64,000 nucleotides of DNA from JAUWTJ01 sp965603015 (GCA_965603015.1 CBFDBJ010000003.1:36309-100308); one strand, 5' to 3'; positions 18,055 through 26,776 are shown, counted from the stretch's first letter. Numbers and translations: made by a program. Notes: generated by a model from the sequence alone, not told the origin.

Positions 18055-18276
18055 TCACTGGTCCGGCACCTTGCTGATCTGCGACCATGCGCGCAGCCGG
18101 TCATCAGGATCTCGGTCTGCGCGGTCGGGACCTGCGGCGCACGACAAGTCCTCAGACGCATAACTGAAACGCTTGTGCAATTCCTCCAGCCCGTCTTCCT
18201 CGTTAAAAACAGGAATAAGGATGGAGAGCGTGTAGCTTTCCTTTTCTGCACTCTCGCAGCTGATCTCTTGTGTCAT
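18055..18276 (-). pseudogene. Truncated GT2 glycosyltransferase remnant
   Basis: A 73-codon frame begins like a family 2 glycosyltransferase (LSILIPVFNEEDGLEELHKR) and then, after about 50 residues, loses all similarity and stops. The nucleotide-binding DxD region and acceptor domain are absent. It heads the glycosyltransferase operon and ends just before the GT39-like start. It may therefore survive as a leader that allows translational coupling, or be simple decay after an internal deletion. Confidence 0.6.
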
Positions 18277-18482
18277 CGGGCGCGCATTGCTCTGCCGTGT
18301 TTACAGTGCGCTAACCCTAGCTCAACAGCCTTTAATGACCGTTAAGCAACCCTCGAAACCCCGGAACCGGCATTAAGACTTTGATAATCTGCTCGATCCC
18401 CGGCCCCCCCGCACCTGACGGGACATCACGAAGAGCATAATTTCAGAAGTAAACGGGGAGCTTAGTGTGCCGGGCTGGCGTA

Positions 18483-18617
18483 TCAGGCCAGCGCCAGAAA
18501 GCTGCCGACGGCAACGACGGCAACCGTTAGATAGCCGGCCACGAAGAGAAGGAAGGCTTCTCTGGTTTTTCCGGGCTTGCGCCCATTTTTCTGTTCGGAA
18601 TTCGATACGTGGGACAT
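18483..18617 (-). CDS. Small single-helix membrane protein, 44 aa
   Basis: A short frame with a convincing start: ATG at 18617, with GAAGGAA about seven bases upstream. The protein has a polar, basic N-terminus (about 20 residues) followed by one hydrophobic helix to the end (about residues 21-44). The domain plan recalls small subunits of respiratory or envelope complexes, but I recognise no family. It lies between the sulfotransferase and the glycan operon, on the same strand as both. Confidence 0.55.
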   Translation of the reverse strand: MSHVSNSEQKNGRKPGKTREAFLLFVAGYLTVAVVAVGSFLALA

Positions 18618-18726
18618 GCATCATTCCTTCGACAAAAATAATTACCCCTGAATGCGAGAAGTCCTAGACCCTTGTGCCGGATCTGACAACCCTCAATCGA
18701 GCTACATTTTTGTGAAAAACCCGATC

Positions 18727-19653
18727 TTAAAATCTGCCACCTTCGTGGAGCCAGCGCCGCAGATCCGCGGGAAGTTTTCTTGCGACTGCTTCTTCATAGA
18801 ATGCAAGATCGTCACCTGAAAATGCGGTCTGCCATTTGCCGGATCCACCCTGGTTGAAGAAGCGGCTGTTGTCTTTCCAGCCACCCCAGTCGACGTCCGG
18901 CGCCATCTGATCTGCAGCGCCCTTCATCGCGTCAAAGCGCGCGGCCTCAACCAGAGACGGCCAGACCTCCTCGTTCACGGCAACCCCGAGAACACCGGAA
19001 ATTCGCCGCATTTCACCATCAAGATCACGCAGCAGATCGCCATAATGGACAAAGTGAATATTCGGCAGGGTACGGAACTTCCAGAAACTTGTGGCATGGG
19101 AAAACAACGACCAGAAGGGCCAGCCGTCGTCCTCCCAGTCAAAGCAGCCGGTGGTGAGCCAGGCGCGCAGCATGGACGCAAGATCCGTTGGCATCTCGTC
19201 CAGCTCAACCCGCGAACGGGTCGAGTTCGCCTGGAGAACCTCGCCCGCCGCATCGTTGGAATTGTCCATGTGATTGAGCATGGACATAAAAATATCGCGC
19301 GGATCACGGGCAACGAAAAGATAGGTCGCTGCGCGGCGATACGGCAGACCGTCGAGCGGGGTATGGCTCTTGATGAAGCGCCGGTGGGTTTGTGCCTCGT
19401 AGTCGGCGCGTAACTTCTCGATTGGTTGCCCGTTAATCTCGAGCCAGGGCGAATAGGTCGTCAGCGGCTGTTCCAGCTCCGGCGTCTGGAACACCAGCAG
19501 CGAACAGATGCGCTGCATCCACGTGGTACCGGCCTTGTAGGCGGTACAGATCAGGATATCGTCATCACGATGTTTGAAACCCTCCCATCTGGCAGAATTC
19601 CAGATGAAATGCTCATAGTGACGCGTCAGCTCAGGCAGATGCTCATCAGCCAT
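18727..19653 (-). CDS. PAPS-dependent sulfotransferase family protein
   Basis: A 308-residue sulfotransferase. The 5'-phosphosulfate loop KAGTTW is at residues 40-45, and the 3'-phosphate motif VARDPRDIFMSMLNH lies near residue 110. The family uses PAPS to sulfate alcohols, phenols or amines on small molecules, lipids or sugars. The acceptor is unknown. The nearby glycan genes make a sulfated lipid or polysaccharide possible, but there is no direct evidence. The sulfite dehydrogenase genes that follow are divergently oriented. Confidence 0.9.
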   Translation of the reverse strand: MADEHLPELTRHYEHFIWNSARWEGFKHRDDDILICTAYKAGTTWMQRICSLLVFQTPELEQPLTTYSPWLEINGQPIEKLRADYEAQTHRRFIKSHTPLDGLPYRRAATYLFVARDPRDIFMSMLNHMDNSNDAAGEVLQANSTRSRVELDEMPTDLASMLRAWLTTGCFDWEDDGWPFWSLFSHATSFWKFRTLPNIHFVHYGDLLRDLDGEMRRISGVLGVAVNEEVWPSLVEAARFDAMKGAADQMAPDVDWGGWKDNSRFFNQGGSGKWQTAFSGDDLAFYEEAVARKLPADLRRWLHEGGRF

Positions 19654-19827
19654 TGTCAGACATCCTCCCCTGGATTCTCTTGCTTGAGTTCGGAGGGATT
19701 AAATAGATGGTTTCTCGCCGGATCAAGCATCACCATCAAGCATCTCTGTCAGGCGGTGGATCAGTCGTCGATTGACGGGTCGGCGATATTTTGATATTTG
19801 TCGAAATATGAACAGGGAGCGAAGCGC

Positions 19828-21132
19828 ATGAACGAAGAAAATCCTGAAATCACTAGCGCCGCGGAAGACTGCGACTGCAAGGAGGGCATGTTTCCCGATC
19901 CGGGCAGGCGGGCGCTCTTGCTCGGTGGCGCGGCTCTGGCGGGGACCGGATTGCTCGCTGGCAGGGCCGGGGCACAAGCGGCTCAGGGCGCATCGCAGCA
20001 CGCGGTACTTGATGATCCAACGAGCCAGCCCGGCCCCGCATCCGGTGGCGGCTATGGCCTGCGCTCACAGTTTGAGACCGTATCGCGCTGGGAATTTCCC
20101 CTGCCCCAACCAGGTGTGTCCGGTTCCTTCACACCACTGGCCGGCACCCATGGCACGATCACGCCCTCGGGGCTTCACTATGAGGTCCACCGAGGCGGTG
20201 TGCCGACGATTGATCGGGCGCGGCACAGGCTCTTGATCCATGGCAAGGTGAAGCGCGCCAAAGTTTTCACCATGGCTGATCTCTATCGTTTTCCCTCCGT
20301 CACACGCACCGCGTTTCTTGAGTGCGCTGGCAATGGCGGTATGGAATATGCGCGGCCCAGCATGCCACATGTTCAGGGCACGCATGGATTAACCTCCAAT
20401 TCTGAATGGACCGGTGTTGCACTCTCGACCCTGCTGCGCGAAGTCGGTCTTGACGATGGCGCAGAGTGGCTTTTGGGCGAGGGTTCGGACGCTGGCATGC
20501 ACACCCGCTCGATCCCGATCGACAAGGCGATGGACGATGCGATCCTGGCCTATGCGCAGAACGGCGAGGCGATCCGCCCGGAACAGGGTTATCCGCTGCG
20601 TCTCCTTCTGCCCGGCTTTGAAGGCAATATGTCGATCAAATGGCTGCGCCGCCTTGACGTGACCGACAAGCCGAGCTTCACCCGGCCAGAGGTTACCACC
20701 TATGCCGACACGCTGGCGGACGGGACAACACGCTATTTCACCTGGGAGATGGAAGCCAAGTCCGTCATCACCTTTCCGTCTGGCACCATGAAGCTGCCGA
20801 TCCCTGGCACCTACGAGGTTACCGGCCTTGCCTGGTCCGGTCGCGGCAAGATAACCGGCGTTGAAATATCTACCGACGGCGGCAAGACATGGGGGCAGGC
20901 AAATCTTGTCGCGCCGGTCCTGTCCATGGCCCACACGCGCTTTACCTTCGGCTGGCGCTGGGATGGCAAGCCCGCCGTCCTGCAATCGCGCGCCACAGAC
21001 GAGACCGGTTATGTGCAACCGACCATCAAGGCGCTGGTTGATGTGCGCGGGGTCAATTCGAAAGACCACAATAACGGCATCCAGAGCTGGGCCATCGACG
21101 CAGAAGGGAATGTGACCAATGTTCATGCCTGA
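19828..21132 (+). CDS. Periplasmic sulfite/sulfane dehydrogenase, molybdopterin subunit (SoxC/SorA-like)
   Basis: A 434-residue molybdoenzyme. A Tat signal has twin Arg at 27-28 (GRRALLLGG) and probable cleavage after AGAQA. The catalytic domain has the Mo-binding Cys166 in FLECAGNG, and GFEGNMSIKWLRRL and the C-terminal dimerisation domain are present. It oxidises sulfite, or sulfane sulfur in a Sox complex, passing electrons to cytochrome c. The start follows AGGGAG. A start at 19798 would add ten residues before the Tat signal. The cytochrome gene overlaps its end by 14 bp, so the two form a unit. SoxC fits best, but no other sox genes are here. Confidence 0.88.
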   Translation: MNEENPEITSAAEDCDCKEGMFPDPGRRALLLGGAALAGTGLLAGRAGAQAAQGASQHAVLDDPTSQPGPASGGGYGLRSQFETVSRWEFPLPQPGVSGSFTPLAGTHGTITPSGLHYEVHRGGVPTIDRARHRLLIHGKVKRAKVFTMADLYRFPSVTRTAFLECAGNGGMEYARPSMPHVQGTHGLTSNSEWTGVALSTLLREVGLDDGAEWLLGEGSDAGMHTRSIPIDKAMDDAILAYAQNGEAIRPEQGYPLRLLLPGFEGNMSIKWLRRLDVTDKPSFTRPEVTTYADTLADGTTRYFTWEMEAKSVITFPSGTMKLPIPGTYEVTGLAWSGRGKITGVEISTDGGKTWGQANLVAPVLSMAHTRFTFGWRWDGKPAVLQSRATDETGYVQPTIKALVDVRGVNSKDHNNGIQSWAIDAEGNVTNVHA

Positions 21133-21658
21133 GAACAAAATCCGGACAAGCCTTCTGTGCGGGCTTTTACTTGCGGCTTGCAATCCCGACAGCAACGCCC
21201 GGACCGGCGAGCAATTTCCGGAGCTTGGCAGCCCGGCGCCGCATGCGTTGATCGAGGCCTGGGATCGGGATGTGCGCTATGACGGCGCCGGACTGCCGCC
21301 GGGCGAAGGCACATACGATCAGGGGGCCCGGGTCTATGCCAAACACTGCACCGCCTGTCACGGCGAGGCGCTGCGCGGCGTCGAAGGTGTTCAGGGTGGG
21401 CCGCTGATCGGGGAGGGTCCGACCGTGACACAGCACTGGCCCTACGCGCCGACCTTCTTTGACTACGTGCGCCGCGCCATGCCGTTCAACGCGCCGAACT
21501 CGCTTGCCGATGACCAGATCTATGCGCTTGCTGCCTATATCTTCGCCGAGGGCGGTATTTACCCGGCAGACAAGCCGATGAATGCGGCGGCGCTGACGGC
21601 AATGGAAATGCCAAACCGTGATAATTTCGTGCCCGACCCGAGGCCGGATGTGAAGTGA
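21119..21658 (+). CDS. Cytochrome c lipoprotein, electron acceptor of the sulfite dehydrogenase
   Basis: A 179-residue c-type cytochrome with a lipoprotein signal (lipobox LLAAC, Cys21) and one heme motif CTACH (Cys77, Cys80, His81). A Met-containing segment near YVRRAMPFN may supply the distal ligand. It overlaps the molybdopterin-subunit gene by 14 bp and very probably accepts its electrons. It is shorter than classical two-domain SoxD and closer in size to SorB-type partners. Translation could start at the ATG at 21119 or at 21125. Confidence 0.88.
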   Translation: MFMPENKIRTSLLCGLLLAACNPDSNARTGEQFPELGSPAPHALIEAWDRDVRYDGAGLPPGEGTYDQGARVYAKHCTACHGEALRGVEGVQGGPLIGEGPTVTQHWPYAPTFFDYVRRAMPFNAPNSLADDQIYALAAYIFAEGGIYPADKPMNAAALTAMEMPNRDNFVPDPRPDVK

Positions 21659-21706
21659 TGCGGCACCCTTCCCGGGCGAACGATCATCTGACCGCGCCCG
21701 GCCCCG

Positions 21707-23038
21707 TCAAGACCCGGCCCGACTAAAGGCAAGAGTGACCGTCGTGCCTTTGCCGACTTCGGAGGCCAGCGTTACAGTGCCGCCGTGCAGATCCATCAAA
21801 CCCTTGACCATGGAGAGCCCCAGCCCTGTGCCCTGGCGTTGACCACGATAACTGTTGTCGACCTGCTGAAAGGGCATAAAGAGATTCTTTTGAACCTCTT
21901 CGGGGATGCCTTCGCCCTCATCAGCGATGGCGATATAGACAAACTCTTCGTCCTGACGACAGGCTATATCGAGCTTCTTGTCCTCGGGAGAATATTTAAT
22001 CGCGTTGGAAAACAGGTTGAAAAAGATCTGGCGCGCCGCGCGCTCGTCAACTTCTACATGCCCAACGGTATCGGCACCACTGATCGACACATCAAAACCT
22101 TCTTTGCTGATGTCGCTGTCGAGCAACCGCAGACTGGTGCGCATGACGTCCGGAATCGCAAGGGGCTGAGTGTGCAGCTCAAGCTGACCGGATTCAATTT
22201 TGGCCAGGTCGAGAACGTCGTTGAGGATGGACAATAGATGGTGGCCACTATCATGAATATTGGTAATAAAATTGATATTTTGCGGTCTGGGCAGGTCTTC
22301 TGCCCTGGTTCCAGCCAGGATCTCCGAAAACCCGATGATGGCATTCAGGGGCGTGCGTAGCTCATGGCTCATATTCGCCAGGAATGCGGATTTGGCCTTG
22401 TTGGCGCGAACCTCATCATCGCGAACCGCACGAACTTCGTCGCCAAGCATTTCATGATTGATCCGAAGCATCACATGACGACGGTATCTTTCGTTCAACT
22501 GCTGACAGATAATGATGAGCCACAGAATAAAAGGAATAGAAAGACCAAAAGTGAGGACACTCATTGGCGTGGGGTAGATGGCAAACAGGGCAAGAACGGT
22601 CAGGAAGGGCGGTATTGCGGTTACAATGAAGTGAGAGCGCAAGTTGGAATACTGAACGACGCCGGTGAACAAATATCCAAACAGCATGATCTCAAGAAAG
22701 AGATTGTTTACCAGATCGCCTGGCACCCACATCAAGACAGAAACATAGGACCAGGTGAGCCCCGCCAGGAGCTGGTTCACCAAAAATAGTCTGTGCCATT
22801 TGTCAGAGTTCGGGCTTTTTTCTTCAAAGTATACGCGTGCCGCCAGGAATGAAACTCCCGAACAGATCATGACCGCCGCCAGTGCGAACAGACTGTTGCG
22901 CAGGGGAACCGCACCCAAAATACTGGAAACATGCGCCAGAAGGGTGACTATACCCCCCCAGATCAGCATACCGGTCGCGCTGGTTCGGTAGGACCCGGCC
23001 GTTGTCCCAACCTGCTCGGCAAAAAGACGGTCACACAT
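21707..23038 (-). CDS. Membrane histidine kinase
   Basis: A sensor kinase of about 443 residues. Six membrane helices occupy roughly residues 20-185. A short coiled linker and an H-box (FLANMSHELRTP, His225) follow, then an HATPase domain with DEGEGIP and GTGLGLS. There is no receiver. The H-box type resembles alphaproteobacterial DivJ/PleC-like kinases. The start at 23038 has GAGGGG seven bases upstream and is preferred over a GTG at 23104. No response regulator is adjacent, and the signal is unknown. Confidence 0.85.
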   Translation of the reverse strand: MCDRLFAEQVGTTAGSYRTSATGMLIWGGIVTLLAHVSSILGAVPLRNSLFALAAVMICSGVSFLAARVYFEEKSPNSDKWHRLFLVNQLLAGLTWSYVSVLMWVPGDLVNNLFLEIMLFGYLFTGVVQYSNLRSHFIVTAIPPFLTVLALFAIYPTPMSVLTFGLSIPFILWLIIICQQLNERYRRHVMLRINHEMLGDEVRAVRDDEVRANKAKSAFLANMSHELRTPLNAIIGFSEILAGTRAEDLPRPQNINFITNIHDSGHHLLSILNDVLDLAKIESGQLELHTQPLAIPDVMRTSLRLLDSDISKEGFDVSISGADTVGHVEVDERAARQIFFNLFSNAIKYSPEDKKLDIACRQDEEFVYIAIADEGEGIPEEVQKNLFMPFQQVDNSYRGQRQGTGLGLSMVKGLMDLHGGTVTLASEVGKGTTVTLAFSRAGS

Positions 23039-23222
23039 TGCCGACCCCTCTGCATCGCAGGTCACACCAGGCGTTTTGTGATTTCCTGAAAGTTCCCCAA
23101 CCACTCAAACACATGCCCTGTCTTGAACTTTACTATTGAGCCCCTTCAACAGCACCGACTATTAAGACAATCCGGTAAAGGATGTGTTGCGAAAGAGCCT
23201 GGATACACCCCTGGCCCGTGGA

Positions 23223-23882
23223 TCAGGCAAAACGCTCACCCCATGTGTCAGCAAAGAAGAGCTCGGCAACAGGCTTTCGCGCGACAGGTCCATGGCCCTT
23301 GCCGACAGGATAGCCGAGCGGGATCATGGCGGCGGTGCCCCAACCCTCAGGGATGCCGAGCAGTGTCTTCACGGCGTCCTCTTCCATGCACAGCAATGTG
23401 GTCAGGACACAGCCGAGCCCCTCGGCGCGGGCGGCGAGGAGAAGGTTTTCCACCGCCGGGTAGATCGAGCCGCCGCCGACGACCGAGACACGGTCCAGCC
23501 CGGCATCGGTCACGGCCATATAGTCCGGATTAAAGCAGACGACGACCAGAACCGGCAACGCCTTCATATGGTCTGCCAGATGATCGCCTGCGGCCAACGT
23601 TCGTTCTTCTTTTGCTCGCTCTTCATCAGACAAACGGGACGACCCCTTCCTGTGCATCGCCGCGTAGTCGTTCCATCTTGCCTTGTAGAGCTCGCCGAGG
23701 CGGGTCTTTGCGACTGTGTCTGTCACGGCAATCATGCGCCACGGCTGCCGATTGCCGCCGGTCGGGGCGAAGGTCGCGGCCTCAAAAACCCTCGTCAGCA
23801 CGTCGTTCGGGATCGGATCCGGCCGTAGCTTGCGGACTGCCCTCATCGTGCTCATGGCTTCGTACAGTTTCATATCGCTCAT
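23223..23882 (-). CDS. Nitroreductase family protein
   Basis: A 219-residue FMN-dependent oxidoreductase. The N-terminal STMRAVRKLRPDPI and APTGGNRQPW provide the FMN-phosphate contacts, and a GLGCVLTTLL segment follows. Relatives reduce nitroaromatics, quinones or flavins with NAD(P)H. The natural substrate is not evident. The start giving MSDMKLYEA at 23882 follows AAAGGGTG. The gene diverges from the FAD oxidoreductase to its right. Confidence 0.9.
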   Translation of the reverse strand: MSDMKLYEAMSTMRAVRKLRPDPIPNDVLTRVFEAATFAPTGGNRQPWRMIAVTDTVAKTRLGELYKARWNDYAAMHRKGSSRLSDEERAKEERTLAAGDHLADHMKALPVLVVVCFNPDYMAVTDAGLDRVSVVGGGSIYPAVENLLLAARAEGLGCVLTTLLCMEEDAVKTLLGIPEGWGTAAMIPLGYPVGKGHGPVARKPVAELFFADTWGERFA

Positions 23883-24014
23883 GGGATCACCCTTTCTGCA
23901 GACCTGTCTCATACTGTTTGATCAATCTCTGGCGTGCTCGTGTCAAGATCTTTGGTCGACAGATGTTGGCACATGAGGCTGGTATCGCGATCCTTTATTC
24001 GCTATCCAGGGGAC

Positions 24015-25166
24015 ATGAAGTCTTTTGATATTGTCATTATTGGCGGCGGCATTGCCGGGGCGTCACTGGCCTGGCGGCTGGCACGGGAGCCAGGGGGGCG
24101 TTCGATCGCCCTTCTGGAAACCGAGGGTCAGCCAGGGCAGCACGCGACAGGCCGCTCGGCAGCGTTCTTTTCGGAGACCTATGGCAACGAGACGATCCGT
24201 GCCCTGACAACGGCCAGCCGCGTGTTTTACTATTCACCGCCGGAGGGTTTCTCGGAGACGCCGTTGCTGGCGCCCAGCGGTGCGCTTTTTATTGCCCGCA
24301 AGGACCAGTTGGCGGCGCTTGAGGAACACTATCAATCCACCCGGGTTCTGACGCCGAGCATTGAAAAGCAGACACGCGACTTTGCCCTTTCGCTTGTGCC
24401 CGTGCTGGAGCCGGACGCGGTTGAGGCGTGTGTCTGGGAGCCGGACAGCCAGGCGATCAATGTCCATGAGCTGCTGCAGGGCTACCTGCGCGGCGCGCGG
24501 GCGGGTGGCACGCAAATCCTGACCCGGCGCACAGTCACCGGCCTTGAGAACCGGGGCGGCTCCTGGGCTGTGACAACTGGCGACGAGACTATTGAGGCCG
24601 GGCTTGTGGTCAATGCCGCCGGGGCCTGGGCCGGACAGGTCGGCGCGCTTGGCGGCGCGCTTGATATCGGTCTTGAGCCGCTGCGCCGCTCGGTCTGCGT
24701 GATCGATCCCGCAAAGGCCGACGGTATTGAGGGCGATATCTCCGGCTGGCCTCTGGTTCTGGATGTGGACGAGGCGTTTTACTTCAAGCCCAGTGGCGGC
24801 ATGATCTGGCTGTCGCCTGCCGACGAAGATCCCAGCCCGCCGTGCGATGCAGCGCCCGATGAACTGATCCTGGCGCAGGCGGTCGATCAGCTTGAGCGCG
24901 CCACCGGCATTCGGGTGCGCCGGTTTGAACACAAGTGGGCGGGCCTGCGAAGCTTCGTCGCGGACCGCACCCCGGTGGTCGGGTTCGACCCGCTTCAGGA
25001 TGGGTTTTTCTGGCTGGCGGGGCAGGGCGGCTATGGCATCCAGACATCCCCGGCGCTGTCAGAGGTGGCTGCGGAGCTGATCCTGGGCCGCGGCCTGCCG
25101 CCGGCTTGCACCAAAGCGGGCGTCACGCTTGAGGCGCTCGACCCGAAGCGACTTCAAGTGGTTTAA
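24015..25166 (+). CDS. FAD-dependent oxidoreductase (DAO/glycine oxidase-like)
   Basis: A 383-residue flavoprotein of the D-amino-acid oxidase superfamily. The N-terminal IIGGGIAGASLAWRL dinucleotide-binding motif is followed by ATGRSAAFF. Near the C-terminus are KWAGLRSF and the FAD-contact stretch GQGGYGIQTSP. The family oxidises amino acids, amines or 2-hydroxyacids. A secondary-amine or amino-acid substrate is plausible but unproven. The start at 24015 follows AGGGG; upstream in-frame ATGs encode no recognisable sequence. Confidence 0.9.
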   Translation: MKSFDIVIIGGGIAGASLAWRLAREPGGRSIALLETEGQPGQHATGRSAAFFSETYGNETIRALTTASRVFYYSPPEGFSETPLLAPSGALFIARKDQLAALEEHYQSTRVLTPSIEKQTRDFALSLVPVLEPDAVEACVWEPDSQAINVHELLQGYLRGARAGGTQILTRRTVTGLENRGGSWAVTTGDETIEAGLVVNAAGAWAGQVGALGGALDIGLEPLRRSVCVIDPAKADGIEGDISGWPLVLDVDEAFYFKPSGGMIWLSPADEDPSPPCDAAPDELILAQAVDQLERATGIRVRRFEHKWAGLRSFVADRTPVVGFDPLQDGFFWLAGQGGYGIQTSPALSEVAAELILGRGLPPACTKAGVTLEALDPKRLQVV

Positions 25167-25188
25167 GCGGCTAATGATCAGCCTGTAA

Positions 25189-25602
25189 TCAGCTGAAAAT
25201 ATCGAGCAGCGTGTCCTGCATCTGGCCGACCGTCCGCACAACATTGGCGGAGGCCTTGTAGGCGTGCTCGGCGACCATCATATCCGTGAGCTCATATTCC
25301 AGCGAAACATCAGACGGCTTTTCAGGCGGTCGATCCTGAGGTAAATTGTCAAAAGGCAGCGACAATTGCTGCGCCAATTGCTGTGGCTGAGCAGGGGCGG
25401 CAGCCCCGCCGGATTCCTGGTTGGTAACTTGATCCACCGGCAAACGCTCGGATACCACGGGACCACTGCCGGTGGATTGCTGTACCACTTCGGAAGCTCT
25501 ATAGCCCGGGGTCAAAACGTTGGCCACGTTGTCGGCGCGGATCGCGAGGCGATCAGCGGCGGCATTCATTCCGGCTACGGAAGATGTTAATGCAATGCTC
25601 AT
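25189..25602 (-). CDS. Flagellar basal-body rod-type protein, solitary
   Basis: A 137-residue protein. It has the rod/hook N-terminal pattern SIALTSSVAGMNAAADRLAIRADNVANVLTPGY, cut here into its two halves SIALTSSVAGMNAAADRL and AIRADNVANVLTPGY. The matching C-terminal helix DMMVAEHAYKASANVVRT closes the chain. These two helices form the axial coiled coil in FlgB/FlgC-class proteins. The central domain is short and Pro/Gln-rich. No other flagellar structural genes are in the window, so it is either a detached member of a dispersed regulon or a specialised rod variant. It is convergent with the FAD oxidoreductase. Confidence 0.78.
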   Translation of the reverse strand: MSIALTSSVAGMNAAADRLAIRADNVANVLTPGYRASEVVQQSTGSGPVVSERLPVDQVTNQESGGAAAPAQPQQLAQQLSLPFDNLPQDRPPEKPSDVSLEYELTDMMVAEHAYKASANVVRTVGQMQDTLLDIFS

Positions 25603-25949
25603 GGCCGAAGCCTACGACAGCACCAACGATGTGTCAAGTTTTCTCAAGTAAAAACAATGGTTTACGAAATTTAACCATCCGTATCCGGATGATAGTTAAG
25701 GGGATGTAAACAAAATATTTCAATTTGTCTTAACGGCTTGGCGCGCGGGTTACAGCGACATCAAAGACCATCTGCCTTCAAAACCACCTGCCTGACAGGT
25801 CCCTTTGTCTGAAAAATCCGGGATGGTTCAGGTATGATCCGCGACCCTGCGCGCAAGCGAACAGGGCCGATCCGACCTGATCATGATTGATCATGATCAA
25901 TCAGGGCCCTTAACCAATTTGCAGCGGATTCGAATGTCGGGATAAAGTA

Positions 25950-25997
25950 GAGCGGAACAGATCCTATGAAGGGGTCGCGACTGGATCTGTTCCGCTC
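25950..25997. repeat. 15-bp perfect inverted repeat, possible bidirectional hairpin
   Basis: GAGCGGAACAGATCC (25950-25964) and GGATCTGTTCCGCTC (25983-25997) are exact inverted copies with an 18-base spacer. No T-run follows on either side, so a regulatory or repeat-element role is more likely than simple termination. Confidence 0.6.
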
Positions 25998-26142
25998 GAA
26001 GCTCTGTTGCTCTAATTAACGCCAGAGCAATGCAGACCTCGCAAAGACCATGCCAGGCACGCGGCGCGCGCAATATCCTGTATTTTTTCCATAATTTGGC
26101 TTTCGAGCAACTTTGAAGAGAACTTCCGGGGTGGTCTTTGCA

Positions 26143-26176
26143 TTTTGCAATTCGATTTGCAAATCGAATTGCAAAA
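26143..26176. promoter_or_regulatory. 34-bp perfect palindrome, candidate operator
   Basis: Each half reads TTTTGCAATTCGATTTG followed by its exact inverse complement, giving 34 bp of uninterrupted dyad symmetry. It contains TTGCAA at the centre. It lies about 100 bp upstream of the FliL-like gene. This is far longer than chance would give and suits a dimeric or tetrameric regulator site or a cruciform-forming element. Confidence 0.6.
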
Positions 26177-26279
26177 CACGATTCCGGCTCTGGCGCTATC
26201 ATGGGCCAGGTCCACCTCCCCTTAACGCTTGTCGCCTATGGTCGGAGCCATGAAAACACCAGCAACAAAGGTTAATGGC

Positions 26280-26768
26280 ATGAGGACGTCACAGATCCCG
26301 GGTCTGAGGCACCGCTCTTTGAGCCGCCAATTGTCCTTCAGTATTACCCACAGCCTGATGGCGCCCCTTATACTGTTACTGGTGTTATCATTCCATCACG
26401 AGAGCGCACTGGCCGCCAGCGGCGGGGGCAACAGTGGCGGTGGTGGAGGCGGCATGGACAGGATGGTGGCCATTGTGCCGATGCCCATCACGATCATCCA
26501 TCAGTCCAGGATCAAGGGCATCCTGATGGTGGAATTTTATCTCGAGGCTCCGGACGGAGCCGAAGCAGGACGGATCAATCAGTTGATGCCACGGCTGATG
26601 GATGCCTATCGGACCGGGCTGACCGAGTTTGCGGTGAACGAAGTTCGCCTTGACCGGCCGGTTGATCTGGATCGCCTGGAGCTTTATCTGAACCGCGAAA
26701 CCCGCAGCGTCACCGGCAACACGGGCGCCCGCGTCATCTACAAGCAAATCATGGTTCAAAGAAAATAG
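26280..26768 (+). CDS. Exported FliL-like protein
   Basis: About 162 residues. A basic N-terminus and hydrophobic segment (about residues 26-40) are followed by a Gly-rich stretch and a compact domain. That domain has the pattern of short alphaproteobacterial FliL-like proteins: PITIIHQSRIKGILMVEF, an amphipathic RINQLMPRLMDAY helix, and ARVIYKQIMVQ at the end. FliL family proteins sit in the inner membrane around the flagellar stator. The start at 26280 follows AAAGG; ATGs at 26250 and 26238 are alternatives. Together with the rod-like gene across the palindromic gap it hints at a small flagellar-associated patch. The assignment is tentative. Confidence 0.55.
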   Translation: MRTSQIPGLRHRSLSRQLSFSITHSLMAPLILLLVLSFHHESALAASGGGNSGGGGGGMDRMVAIVPMPITIIHQSRIKGILMVEFYLEAPDGAEAGRINQLMPRLMDAYRTGLTEFAVNEVRLDRPVDLDRLELYLNRETRSVTGNTGARVIYKQIMVQRK

Positions 26769-26776
26769 ATCCGGCG

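Larger units (their letters stand above)
25603..26279. other. 677-bp intergenic region rich in dyads, no gene seen
   Basis: This gap between the divergent flagellar-type and FliL-like genes holds no convincing reading frame. It contains overlapping GATCATGATT-like palindromes near 25880-25905, a 15-bp inverted repeat (25950-25997) and a 34-bp perfect palindrome (26143-26176). It presumably carries both promoters. Confidence 0.6.

Noticed and set aside
25897..26202. Possible 101-aa gene on the minus strand
   Set aside because: It is made largely of the inverted repeat and palindrome, with no ribosome binding site or family similarity.
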